A DNA stretch of 49,783 nt from a virus. Position 1 is the first letter of the stretch. Every line of letters begins with the position of its first letter. The notes below the pieces were generated by a model. The model did not search any database. It was not told the origin of the DNA and saw only the letters and a list, made by a program, of their open reading frames with translations. A program made the translations under genes and the position numbers. The DNA is taken from positions 1 through 49,783 of IMG/VR virus record IMGVR_UViG_3300048834_000291, one strand, 5' to 3'. This document shows, in pieces, positions 13,860-21,535 of this stretch.

Positions 13860-15416
13860 ATGCGACCCTACCAGTCCCACGAGTGGGCCACCATCGTCGA
13901 CATCATCCGAACCGAGGCGCCATGGCGTCCGTTTCCGCAAGTGCTGGCGGACGCGGACTTCATGGCGGCCTGGCTGACGGCGTTCGCGTCGCTCGAAGCC
14001 AACCGCACGCTCTCCAAGGAAGCCTTGGTCGCCTGGTGGCACTCCACCCAGGAATACAAGGACATGCACGCGAAGCCGGTGCCCGTGCCGGATGAGCCGG
14101 AGACGCCGCCCCCGGCCGCGCGTCCGGACACGACGCTTCCGCTCCGCGTATCGCCCAGCAAGCGCTGGTTCATGACAGACCTGGGCCTGTTCGATTGGCG
14201 CGAGTTCACCGCCATGAGCCTGCTGTCCCACTGGATGCAGGGGCGCAAGTCTCATGTCTCCGCGTGGATGGCGCGGGCGGCGTCCAAGCGAGTGACGATT
14301 CTTCGGTGCGCCGGCAGTCTGGGCGGTCCATACTGGTCCGACACGGCCCGCGCCCTGACGGGCCTGGACCTGACCATTCCGAACACGCCCGAGACGTTCA
14401 CGGCCGCGCGTGAACTCACCCAGGAGGCGGCACGCCACGGGCTCAAGGTGCGCTGGTTCATCTTCGGCGACCTGCACGAACTGCTGCCCGATGCGGACGC
14501 CGTCTCGTTCGAGGACTGGCGCGACCGCCGCGACGTGGTCGATGGCCATCCGCACCGGCAGACGGCGCTGATGCGGTACGCCGAGACGTTTGTGCGTGCC
14601 CTGACGTTCGAGAACAACGTCATTTGGGAAGTGGCGAACGAGTTCAAGAACATCGGCTTCTCCCGCAGTGAAGCGTTCCTGTGGCGTGTGGTGGACATGA
14701 TCCGCCGTGAAGACCCTGATGCCATGGTCAACCTGTCGGGCATCGACGGCGCCGACTGGCACGACCCGAAGTTCTCGCGCCGTCCGGCGACGTACGTCTC
14801 GGCCCACATCTCCCGCGACACGGGAGTGTTCTGGACCGAGTGGATCAAGCGCTCGGGCGAGGCCGCCGTCATCGACAGCAAGGAGATGAACCGCGACCAT
14901 CACCAGCTGGAAGACATGCCGTTCGATTCCGGCGAGCCGTGCAACTTCGGCGACCTCCGCCGCGACGGCCGAAACGGGGATGTCTGCCAGAGCGAGATGG
15001 CGGCGTTTGCCGCTGCCGCGCACAGCCGCGCCCGCAAGCATGTCATGTGCTTCCACCACGACGATGGGCTGTGGTGCATGGGGTGGGGGCCGGACACGGA
15101 CCGCTGCCTGGATGCGTTCAACGCAGGCCTGGACGCCATTCCGATGAGTGACGACCGCGTGTGGCGCGGGCACTGGGCCGAGGCGCCCTTCCGTGCCGAT
15201 GCCTTCCCGACGACGGACGACGTCCGTGCTGTGGAGAAGTTCATCCAGGATGGCCGAGGGGCCTTCCGTGCCGTGGGTGTCGGCAATCGGGGCGTGATGT
15301 TTCCGATCCGCGCCGACAAGGATATCAGCAGTTTCGTGAAGGGACCGGGCGTCGAAGTCCTCGACGAGCGGCGTGACAGCAACAACATGAAGGCCGTCGC
15401 GTTCCGCGTACGGTAA
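13860..15416 (+). CDS. putative glycoside hydrolase (TIM-barrel, GH5-like)
   Basis: 518 residues. Residues 1-75 are a helical N-terminal domain, then a proline-rich linker (about 76-95). The rest resembles a cellulase-like TIM barrel: KRVTILRCAGSLGG, GLKVRWFIFGDLHEL, NNVIWEVANE with N260-E261 as the likely acid/base pair, NLSGIDGADW, and EAAVIDSKEMN where E342 could be the nucleophile. It probably degrades a surface polysaccharide of the host. No signal peptide, so a virion role (tail- or head-borne depolymerase) is likely. The catalytic assignment is by motif only. Confidence 0.6.
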   Translation: MRPYQSHEWATIVDIIRTEAPWRPFPQVLADADFMAAWLTAFASLEANRTLSKEALVAWWHSTQEYKDMHAKPVPVPDEPETPPPAARPDTTLPLRVSPSKRWFMTDLGLFDWREFTAMSLLSHWMQGRKSHVSAWMARAASKRVTILRCAGSLGGPYWSDTARALTGLDLTIPNTPETFTAARELTQEAARHGLKVRWFIFGDLHELLPDADAVSFEDWRDRRDVVDGHPHRQTALMRYAETFVRALTFENNVIWEVANEFKNIGFSRSEAFLWRVVDMIRREDPDAMVNLSGIDGADWHDPKFSRRPATYVSAHISRDTGVFWTEWIKRSGEAAVIDSKEMNRDHHQLEDMPFDSGEPCNFGDLRRDGRNGDVCQSEMAAFAAAAHSRARKHVMCFHHDDGLWCMGWGPDTDRCLDAFNAGLDAIPMSDDRVWRGHWAEAPFRADAFPTTDDVRAVEKFIQDGRGAFRAVGVGNRGVMFPIRADKDISSFVKGPGVEVLDERRDSNNMKAVAFRVR

Positions 15417-15425
15417 GGAGACCCA

Positions 15426-15860
15426 ATGTCTGCAGCTACCGACTATCTCGAGAATCTTCTCATCGATCACCTGTTCCGGGGTATCCAGCACACGGCCCCG
15501 ACCGACTGGTACGTCGCGCTGTTCACGGGCGCTCCGTCGGATGCGGGCGGCGGCACCGAGATCACTGGCGGTAGCTACGCCCGCGTGCAGGTGCCATGCA
15601 ATTCCACGAACTGGCGCAACACCCAGAACTCGGGTACCGGCGCCAGCAGCGGGACGACCGGCACGACCTCGAACCTGCTGACGGTGACGTTCCCGGTGCC
15701 GTCGGCGAACTGGGGCACCGCAACGCACTTCGCCCTGATGACGGCCCCCACGGGCGGTAGCGTGGCGATGCAGGGGGCGCTGAACGCGCCCAAGACCATC
15801 AACAACAGCGACCCGGCCCCGTCGTTCCCGGCTGGCACGCTGACCGCGTCGCTGACGTAA
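15426..15860 (+). CDS. tail-fibre-type small structural protein
   Basis: 144 residues with an AAGGAG RBS. The pattern TDWYVALFTGAPSDAGGGTE, GSYARVQVPC and ATHFALMTAP is typical of phage fibre-tip or receptor-binding domains annotated in many phages (YARV-type beta-sandwich). No signal or membrane segment. Encoded in the same run as the glycoside hydrolase and a repeat-rich surface protein. Confidence 0.6.
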   Translation: MSAATDYLENLLIDHLFRGIQHTAPTDWYVALFTGAPSDAGGGTEITGGSYARVQVPCNSTNWRNTQNSGTGASSGTTGTTSNLLTVTFPVPSANWGTATHFALMTAPTGGSVAMQGALNAPKTINNSDPAPSFPAGTLTASLT

Positions 15861-15869
15861 GGAGCAGTC

Positions 15870-16229
15870 ATGATCACGCTTTCAACTCCTCCGCAGCTGA
15901 AGACCGTCCTCGGCGGGGCTGGGTCTACAGCATACGACAAGTTCTACCTGAGCCAGATCGTGTACGACACGGATCGCGGCACGATCAACGGTCTGGGGAA
16001 GATGACGTCGACGACCAGTCCCGATGCCCCGGTACTGGACGCGCGGTATCACATCAGTGGAGGTATCCTCGAAATCGATGTCGAACGACTCAACTTCCTG
16101 GCTCGAGTGAAGATGAACGCCGGAGCGTTGGCGGCCGTTGCGGCGATGATTGCAGCCGCGCAGAGCGCTCTCGAGCAGGGCATGATCGATCTCGGCGCCC
16201 TGTCTGGCACGCAGAAGGCTGGCGTGTAA
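15870..16229 (+). CDS. hypothetical structural protein, 119 aa
   Basis: AAGGAG precedes the ATG. Mixed alpha/beta with no membrane segment. It has a beta-rich N-terminal half (TAYDKFYLSQIVYDTDRGTI) and a helical Ala-rich C-terminal part (ALAAVAAMIAAAQSALEQGM). No family recognised. Context suggests a fibre or virion surface accessory. Confidence 0.5.
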   Translation: MITLSTPPQLKTVLGGAGSTAYDKFYLSQIVYDTDRGTINGLGKMTSTTSPDAPVLDARYHISGGILEIDVERLNFLARVKMNAGALAAVAAMIAAAQSALEQGMIDLGALSGTQKAGV

Positions 16230-16235
16230 CTCGAC

Positions 16236-17936
16236 ATGGCCGCGCCCATTCAGCAGAGCAACGTCTACAGCGGCACTCCCGGCCCGTCACTCCTGCAGCT
16301 TCTAGGGGTGGCGGGCGGGAGCGACCTTGTAGTGCTGATCGGGCGCGAGTCGTCGGCGTCGCGTGAGTACATCATCACGACGAACCTGGACGCGGGAGAC
16401 TTTGTGTTGGTGGGCGACAGTCGTCCGTCGCTCGGGTCGTTCCCGCAATACATCTTCGTAAAGTTCGGCGTGAGCGCCGGCAATCACGACATCAGCATCG
16501 CGCAAGTTACAGGCACGGCGCAGAACATGTTCTGCACGGCGTTCGAGTGTACGGGACTTGATCCGTTGGCGACGCCGATTGCGTCAACGTTCTACGACGG
16601 TATCAACGACGGCGATCACTACGCGGGCGCGGTCGGGGATGTCGACACAACCGGTCCGACACTGATGTTCGTAATCGGCCGCATCAGCGGATCGAACAGC
16701 GGCACTGTCGAAGGCGCCGGTTGGACAAAGGGCACCGTCGGAGGCAACCAGCAGTATTTTGGATGGCGGAATTCGATATCCGCAGAGTCCGATCAGCGGG
16801 GCAACTTCACCAACATCGGAACGGCGCGGTTCGCCTACGCGTGCATGGTGGCGTTTCCGCTCGTGTCAGGCGGCAGTCCCGCGACATTCGACGGCGCCCT
16901 GAATGTTACGGCTTCGTTGACTGGCGCGCTGTCGACGCAGATCACCATGGCGGGCGCGATGGCAGCATCGGTGGCCGCGACAGGCGCCTTGTCGACGCAG
17001 ATCGCGCTGGCTGGGTCGGCCGCGTCCGCGTTCGGCGTGACGGGAGCGCTGTCGACCGCGATTGCCTTGAATGGCAATGCCGCAATGGCGATGGCCGCCT
17101 CCGGCGATCTGCTGACCAGTATCGCACTCGGCGGGTCCGTTCCGATAGCGATAGCTGCGTCAGCAAACCTGACGACCCAGATTCAACTGGCCGCCTCCGT
17201 TGGGGCCGTGTTCGGCGTGACGGGCGGGCTGGTCGTCGGGTCCGGGCTGTCGGGTGACCTGGGCGCGGCGTTTGCCCTGACCGGTGACCTGTCGACCGCG
17301 ATTGCCCTGACCGGCGCGTTGCCTGTCGTGGTGAGTAATACCGGGCAGTTGCTGACCGTCATCTCCTTCGCTGGCGCGTTGCCGATGGCGTGGGACGTGA
17401 CGGGCGCCCTGCTCGGGAACAGTACGCTGGCCGGCGCAGCGGACATGGTCCTCGGCCTATCGGGAGCGTTGTCGACGGCCATCGCGCTGGGCGGGGCCGC
17501 GCCGATGTCGGTGCAGGTGTCCGGGGCGTTGGCTACAGCGCTGGCGCTGGCCGGGGCGACACCGCTGACGGTGGGGGTGACCGGCGACCTGTCGACGGCC
17601 ATCGCCCTCGGGGGCACCTTGCCCGTGAGCGTGGGCGTGACCGGCGACCTGTTCAAGCCATCCGCCGCCCTTGTCGGCACCGCCGCGATGTCCTTGGGAC
17701 TGACCGGGGCGTTGTCGACCGCCATCCACGCGCAGGGCACCGTGGCGATGGTGTGGGCCATCAACGGAGACTTGGTCGTCGTCAATGTCCCGGTGACGTA
17801 TTATATCGTCTGGGTCTTGAACGAAGCCATGCGGACCGCAGGCGTCCGGGGTGAATCGTTCCTCACCCCAGAAGTGGTTCAAGAAGTGTTGCGACGGACG
17901 TCGGTCACGCAGGAACAGTTGTTCGACAGTCTGTAG
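16236..17936 (+). CDS. repeat-rich surface/fibre protein, 566 aa
   Basis: Residues 1-215 form a jelly-roll-like beta domain (GGSDLVVLIGRESSASREYI, VGDSRPSLGSFPQYIFVKF, AQNMFCTAFECTG). Residues about 217-505 are about 14 tandem units of 20-21 residues with core pattern V(S/T)GALST.IAL.G..PM.V. The last about 45 residues (VTYYIVWVLNEAMRTAGVRG and on) are a helical tail. Regular 20-residue units rich in G, A, L, T and S suggest a beta-solenoid shaft or an elongated adhesin. No signal peptide. Probably a virion fibre or capsid-surface appendage. Confidence 0.6.
   Translation: MAAPIQQSNVYSGTPGPSLLQLLGVAGGSDLVVLIGRESSASREYIITTNLDAGDFVLVGDSRPSLGSFPQYIFVKFGVSAGNHDISIAQVTGTAQNMFCTAFECTGLDPLATPIASTFYDGINDGDHYAGAVGDVDTTGPTLMFVIGRISGSNSGTVEGAGWTKGTVGGNQQYFGWRNSISAESDQRGNFTNIGTARFAYACMVAFPLVSGGSPATFDGALNVTASLTGALSTQITMAGAMAASVAATGALSTQIALAGSAASAFGVTGALSTAIALNGNAAMAMAASGDLLTSIALGGSVPIAIAASANLTTQIQLAASVGAVFGVTGGLVVGSGLSGDLGAAFALTGDLSTAIALTGALPVVVSNTGQLLTVISFAGALPMAWDVTGALLGNSTLAGAADMVLGLSGALSTAIALGGAAPMSVQVSGALATALALAGATPLTVGVTGDLSTAIALGGTLPVSVGVTGDLFKPSAALVGTAAMSLGLTGALSTAIHAQGTVAMVWAINGDLVVVNVPVTYYIVWVLNEAMRTAGVRGESFLTPEVVQEVLRRTSVTQEQLFDSL
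16884..17760 (+). repeat. in-frame 60-bp tandem repeat region
   Basis: About 14 degenerate 60-63 bp units within the 566-residue protein, each encoding a TGALSTxIALxG-type unit. Several neighbouring units share near-identical strings such as CTGTCGACGGCCATCGC and CTGTCGACCGCGATTGC. Such arrays can change copy number by recombination. Confidence 0.7.
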
Positions 17937-17944
17937 AGGCGGCC

Positions 17945-18322
17945 ATGCCGGACTACGCGATCAAGGAATTCACGGTTCCCGTGCCCGAGGGCGGGTCCGT
18001 CCTGTACACGGCCGCCATCGTCAAGGAGAACGGCGACGTCCTCCAGCCCGAGGAGGTCGTCTCGGCCTCCATCACGCTCGAGGATGCCGCGACGCAGGCC
18101 ATCATCAACGACCGCGACAACCAGAGCTTCTTCAACGTGAACGGCGGGGCGTTCTATGCCGACCGGTTCGAAGTGCGCCTCGGCCCGTTGGACACGGTCG
18201 CGGTCGGGGCCGCCCGGATTCAGAAGCGGTGGATGACGTTGAAGGTGGCCTACACCGGGGGCGGCATGTTGCACCGCCTGATCGTGTTCTATGTCCAGGA
18301 ACTCCGGCGGGTGGGCGCATGA
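17945..18322 (+). CDS. hypothetical structural protein, 125 aa
   Basis: ATG at 17945, nine bases past the previous stop, with a GAGG-type site. Beta-rich, with an Ig-like alternation (FTVPVPEGGSVLYTAAIVKE, VSASITLEDAATQAIINDRD) and a DNQSFFNVNGG turn. It may be a small fibre or adaptor domain of the same appendage as the preceding repeat protein. No known family recognised. Followed by a structured element rather than by another gene. Confidence 0.5.
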   Translation: MPDYAIKEFTVPVPEGGSVLYTAAIVKENGDVLQPEEVVSASITLEDAATQAIINDRDNQSFFNVNGGAFYADRFEVRLGPLDTVAVGAARIQKRWMTLKVAYTGGGMLHRLIVFYVQELRRVGA

Positions 18323-18332
18323 TGGGTTTCCG

Positions 18333-18414
18333 GTCCTGCAGGACGTTTGCGACGCCGGGGGTGGCCCGTGGTATGGCCGGACCCCCGATCGCCCGTCTTA
18401 GCGTCCTGCAGAAC
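18333..18414 (+). other. structured repeat element, copy A
   Basis: GTCCTGCAGGACG (18333-18345) pairs with CGTCCTGCAGAAC (18402-18414), 12 of 13 bp. Inside, GGGGGT pairs with ACCCCC. A 20-base core (18369-18388) is 19/20 identical to 38338-38357 in copy B, and both copies end in CTTAG followed by a CTGCAG motif. It lies in the 173-bp gap between a structural gene and a membrane/lipoprotein gene. It may be a structured RNA, a terminator with a conserved fold, or a small mobile or recombination element. Confidence 0.55.
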
Positions 18415-18420
18415 GAAATA

Positions 18421-18495
18421 GGGGCCGTCCGGGGGCGTGGGGTTGCCCCGAAACGGCACGGCGACGGTATGACCCCCCAAAACCAAGGAGAGACC
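18421..18495 (+). promoter_or_regulatory. GC-rich leader hairpin upstream of the 18496 gene
   Basis: Starts GGGGCCGTC, folds with GCCGT/ACGGC and GGGG-ttg-CCCC, contains CCCGAAAC-type sequence and ends in an AAGGAG ribosome site. A similar leader (GGGGCCGTC ... CCCGAAAC ... AAGGAG) precedes the tail chaperone gene at 23715. Confidence 0.35.
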
Positions 18496-19305
18496 ATGTT
18501 GGAACGGGTACTGTACGAACGGTTGTTCAAGTCGGGATTCATCAAGCTGCTGTCCATCCTGGGCGGCTTCCTGATCGCCAAGGGCATCGTGACCGAAGGT
18601 GACTGGACGCCGGCCGTGTCGAACTTCGCGGAGTTCGCTACGGGCCTCGTCATCCTGGGCATCTCGGCGGTCGCGTCGTGGGTCAAGGAGAACCGCACGG
18701 TACTGTTCCAGCGGTACCTGGCCAACCAAGCCTCGAACCCGATGGTGGTGACGCCGTCCATGGCCCTCACGAGAGCGGCGGCCGACATGAAGGCGCCCGA
18801 CGTCGCGGACCCCGGTCCGGTCGAGATGACCAACTCGAACTCCGTTCGGAAACTGATGGCCGCGCTGCTGGCGTTCGGTCTGATGGCGGGGTGTGCGGGC
18901 CGGGCGGTCGACGTGTCGCCCGACGTGGCACAGCGGCGTATCTCGGCCGAGGGACTCCGGGCGGTCTCTATCCTCCAGGAAGCCCGGTCGTTCGCCAAGG
19001 AGGCGTACGCCGTTAAGACGCTCGACCAGAAGCAGTACGAGACCCTGCTCGACGTGTTCGAGACGGCCGGGACGCAAATCGGCAAGCTGGCCGACGTCCT
19101 GATCGCGTACGAGGTGGCCACGACCGTCGCCGAGCAGCAGACGCTGGCCACGCAGGCCAAGGCGATCTTGACGTCGCTGGAATCCGTGTTGCCGAACATC
19201 TCGCCCGGCATCGGGGAGACAGCCGTCAAGGTCAACGATCTGATCAAGCAACTGCAGGCCATTCGTGACCTGTTCCGGTCCCCGGTTCCGGCGCCCGTCG
19301 CCTAG
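18496..19305 (+). CDS. holin-like membrane domain fused to a lipoprotein-like domain
   Basis: 269 residues from an ATG with AAGGAG. Two transmembrane segments lie near the N-terminus (FIKLLSILGGFLIAKGIV and FATGLVILGISAVASWV), as in small holins. About residue 114 a second hydrophobic segment with a lipobox begins (MTNSNSVRKLMAALLAFGLM, then AGC), followed by a helical periplasmic-type domain with heptad character. No stop separates the parts. An internal ATG at 18836 could start the lipoprotein separately, but its RBS is weak. The combination suggests a cell-envelope or lysis function (holin plus outer-membrane spanin-like lipoprotein), which is inference. Confidence 0.5.
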   Translation: MLERVLYERLFKSGFIKLLSILGGFLIAKGIVTEGDWTPAVSNFAEFATGLVILGISAVASWVKENRTVLFQRYLANQASNPMVVTPSMALTRAAADMKAPDVADPGPVEMTNSNSVRKLMAALLAFGLMAGCAGRAVDVSPDVAQRRISAEGLRAVSILQEARSFAKEAYAVKTLDQKQYETLLDVFETAGTQIGKLADVLIAYEVATTVAEQQTLATQAKAILTSLESVLPNISPGIGETAVKVNDLIKQLQAIRDLFRSPVPAPVA

Positions 19306-19312
19306 GAGCATC

Positions 19313-19567
19313 ATGTCCCTTCAGCAGAACCTCGACAAGGTCAACTCGGTCCTCGACTTCATCTCCCCGCTGGCTGGGAAGGTGGGCATGGGGATCGCGG
19401 GCATTCTGGCGCTGTACAACACGTTCCGCGCCAACGCTCCGGACCCCACGCCGTACCCCGAGCTGACGACGCTGCAGCTGGCGGAACTGCTCAAGGCCCG
19501 CGCCAACCAGTTCCTGGCCGACGTACAGGCCGACCGGGACGCGCTGTACTCCGACCCCGACCAGTAG
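19313..19567 (+). CDS. small protein with one hydrophobic segment, 84 aa
   Basis: ATG preceded by TAGGAG. A weakly hydrophobic stretch (SPLAGKVGMGIAGILALY) may insert in the membrane. The rest is helical (LTTLQLAELLKARANQFLAD). It lies between the holin/lipoprotein gene and the connectors. Function unknown, possibly an accessory of the same envelope block. Confidence 0.5.
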   Translation: MSLQQNLDKVNSVLDFISPLAGKVGMGIAGILALYNTFRANAPDPTPYPELTTLQLAELLKARANQFLADVQADRDALYSDPDQ

Positions 19568-19576
19568 GAGGCCGCG

Positions 19577-19981
19577 GTGAGTTTCTCGTACGACGCTTCG
19601 CAGCAAACGGCCCTCGACCAAGTGCGCTTCATGATTGGAGACATCTACTCCGAAGATCCGCAAATGCAGGACGAGGAGATCGTGGCGCTGCTGGCGTCGG
19701 TGGGCGGCTCACCGCGTGCCGCGTCGGTCCTGGCCGTGGACGCCTTGATCGCGCGGTACGCCCGGCAGGTCGACAAGTGGGTCGGCGATCTCAAAATCCT
19801 CGCCAGTCAGCGGTACGAACAGTTCGTGAAGTTGAAGACCACGTTGCAGGTGGGCGGCGGTGACCCCGCGATCAGCGGTATCCCCACGGCAGGCGGCGTG
19901 TACGTCATCCAGAACCAGACGGCCCGCAACCGGTCGGATCTGATCCAGGGGGCATTCCGCAAAGGGATGCACGACCACTAA
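19577..19981 (+). CDS. putative head-tail connector protein
   Basis: 134 residues from a GTG with AGGAGG upstream. The helical pattern DQVRFMIGDIYSEDPQMQDE followed by EIVALLASVGGSPRAASVLA and a helix ending in LKTTLQVGG resembles head-tail adaptors (gp6/gp15-type) that bind the portal. Gene order adaptor, stopper, tail completion, terminator fits. One-base overlap with the next gene (TAATG). Confidence 0.65.
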   Translation: MSFSYDASQQTALDQVRFMIGDIYSEDPQMQDEEIVALLASVGGSPRAASVLAVDALIARYARQVDKWVGDLKILASQRYEQFVKLKTTLQVGGGDPAISGIPTAGGVYVIQNQTARNRSDLIQGAFRKGMHDH

Positions 19982-20382
19982 TGGCCTTCGACAACGAATT
20001 CCTGTCGATGATGACCGACACGGTCACGGTCGCGCCGTACACGGGCACGGACGCCTTCTTGCGCAAGACGTTCGGCCCCGTGCAGCGATACCGGGCGCGG
20101 ATTGTCGGCCGGGGCGTGGCGTTGCGGCGGGCGTTGAACGAAGACAGTGCCGTCATCTACGACGTCTATACGGATGGCGTGCCCGTGGACGAGGATCGGC
20201 GCCCGCTAGAGGGCGGGTCCATCGGCATCTTCACGATCCAGGACAAGTTGGTGTTGCCCCCGGACGTCCGGTGGGAAGACCAGGAACCAGAGATTTTCTC
20301 GGTAGGGCGCTATCCCGATGAACAGGGGTTGCACCACTACCTGATTCAGTGCGGCTTCATGTACCATAGACAGTCTGCCTAA
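19981..20382 (+). CDS. putative head-tail stopper/joining protein with recoded 3' end
   Basis: 133 residues, beta-rich (LSMMTDTVTVAPYTGTDAFL, then RARIVGRGVALRRALN and DEDRRPLEGGSIGIFTIQD), matching the small beta-barrel stopper or head-closure proteins. Its last six codons and stop (YHRQSA*) are repeated at 20823-20843 beyond the inserted HNH gene with different codons, so the present end appears to have been supplied with the insertion. The protein sequence is preserved. Confidence 0.65.
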   Translation: MAFDNEFLSMMTDTVTVAPYTGTDAFLRKTFGPVQRYRARIVGRGVALRRALNEDSAVIYDVYTDGVPVDEDRRPLEGGSIGIFTIQDKLVLPPDVRWEDQEPEIFSVGRYPDEQGLHHYLIQCGFMYHRQSA

Positions 20383-20804
20383 GCAACATGACTCCACGAG
20401 CGTCGTACCGCAACGTCGTACACAGCTGCCCTGGTCATGTGAGGGTAGTTGCGAGCAATGGCGGAGACACTCATGGTGCCGTACAGCCGTCGAATTTCAA
20501 GAACTTCATCGAGGGTCAAACGAGTGTTAGGGTGCCGTCCCCTTACAACTCGGTCGGTCATGTTGTCTTGTTGAGTGCCAAGGTACAAGTGGGATGGGCG
20601 CACGCACGCTCGGTTATCGCAAGTGTGAAGAACCGATTTTCCCGGAGGGACCGGTCCGTTATGGAGTTCAAAGGATTTCCGATGTGCGTACAGCACCTCT
20701 CCTTTGTACTTCAATTTGCCGTATCCGTTTCTCGCTCGGCATCCTTTCCACTCCCAGCAAGTGGGGGTTTGGGTAGTTCGGTTGTAAAACCAGTGTGGGT
20801 CCAT
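20379..20804 (-). CDS. HNH homing endonuclease
   Basis: About 141 residues on the strand opposite to its neighbours. It has the HNH pattern of phage homing enzymes: CWEWKGCRARNGYGKLKYKG, AHRKSFELHNG, then VLHTCDNRACVRPSHLYLGT with the zinc/metal residues H, C, C, H. The C-terminal helix-turn-helix (LTLDEVLEIRRLYGTMSVSA) probably binds DNA. Base composition is clearly less GC-rich than neighbouring genes, a sign of transfer. The start at 20804 is chosen because conserved sequence begins there. The TAG stop overlaps the TAA of the stopper gene on the other strand. Such enzymes nick or cut uninvaded alleles to spread. Confidence 0.85.
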   Translation of the reverse strand: MDPHWFYNRTTQTPTCWEWKGCRARNGYGKLKYKGEVLYAHRKSFELHNGPVPPGKSVLHTCDNRACVRPSHLYLGTQQDNMTDRVVRGRHPNTRLTLDEVLEIRRLYGTMSVSAIARNYPHMTRAAVYDVAVRRSWSHVA

Positions 20805-20822
20805 ACCGGTATGGTACCACCG

Positions 20823-20843
20823 TACCACCGTCAGAGCGCATAA
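20823..20843 (+). repeat. remnant of the pre-insertion 3' end of the stopper gene
   Basis: TAC CAC CGT CAG AGC GCA TAA encodes YHRQSA-stop, the same as TAC CAT AGA CAG TCT GCC TAA at 20362-20382, yet differs at four of six sense codons, all synonymous. It is followed after one base by the GTG of the next gene, which is the expected ancestral junction. Confidence 0.75.
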
Positions 20844-20844
20844 C

Positions 20845-21534
20845 GTGGCCTTCAGCGCAGGGACCAAATTCCGGCGACTTCCTCAACCGGATGACGAATG
20901 GACAAAGGGTGGGAATGGCTCCTACCCGATGCTGTTCGACTTTGAGATCGCGGGTCTTCCTGAACTGAAGAAGTACTGGGGCACGTTCACGGGAAACTTT
21001 CGCCGTCGCGCGGGGCACGGCGCCTACTTCGCAGCGGCGCGAATCTTGAAGTTTTCAAATGACATGGTCCCCCATCGGACGGGGAACACGAGGGACTCCG
21101 GAAAGGTCAGCAAAGGCACGCAAGACTTCGGGTCGTCATCCGTCGGAGAGTACACGATCAGTTACGACACGGAGTATGCCTGGAAGATCCACGAGTCCAC
21201 ATGGGTCAAGTTTCGCCAGCCAGGGGAGACACTTCCAGGGTTCAAGGAAATCCCCCCGTCGGATCGAGGCAGGCAGGCAAAATTTCTGGAAAAAGCCGCC
21301 GCGGAAGTCAGCGCCGATTACGTCGACATCGTGGGGGACGAAATTCGAAAGTTTCTGGCCAACCAGCCGACGGTGTCCTCGAGCCCGTCAGGACGCCCGC
21401 CCATGCTCGTAAAGAAGGGCACGTCGTCAGGCGGTGCCACCAGAGCGGTAACCATTCGTCACGAACCGGAACCGCCGTCGGGCAGCAAGGCAGAACAGAT
21501 CGCCGAGATCTTCAAATCGGAGACGGAGGGCTGA
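20845..21534 (+). CDS. HK97 gp10-like tail completion protein
   Basis: 229 residues from a GTG. From residue 29 onward (MLFDFEIAGLPELKKYWGTF) it matches the pattern of HK97 gp10-like proteins: AARILKFSNDMVPHRTGNTR, then YTISYDTEYAWKIHE and a helix with FLEKAAAEVSADYVDIVGD. These proteins join the tail to the connector. The ribosome site falls in the repeated end of the former upstream gene, so it was probably kept when the HNH element entered. An internal ATG at 20929 is an alternative start. Confidence 0.65.
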   Translation: MAFSAGTKFRRLPQPDDEWTKGGNGSYPMLFDFEIAGLPELKKYWGTFTGNFRRRAGHGAYFAAARILKFSNDMVPHRTGNTRDSGKVSKGTQDFGSSSVGEYTISYDTEYAWKIHESTWVKFRQPGETLPGFKEIPPSDRGRQAKFLEKAAAEVSADYVDIVGDEIRKFLANQPTVSSSPSGRPPMLVKKGTSSGGATRAVTIRHEPEPPSGSKAEQIAEIFKSETEG

Positions 21535-21535
21535 C

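Noticed and set aside
11124-15728. Minus-strand frames of over 600 codons opposite the capsid and hydrolase genes
   Set aside because: Same shadow effect; the plus-strand proteins have clear family patterns and ribosome sites.
16884-17760. Tandem 60-bp units as a CRISPR array
   Set aside because: The units are contiguous, degenerate, in frame and without unique spacers; they encode protein repeats.
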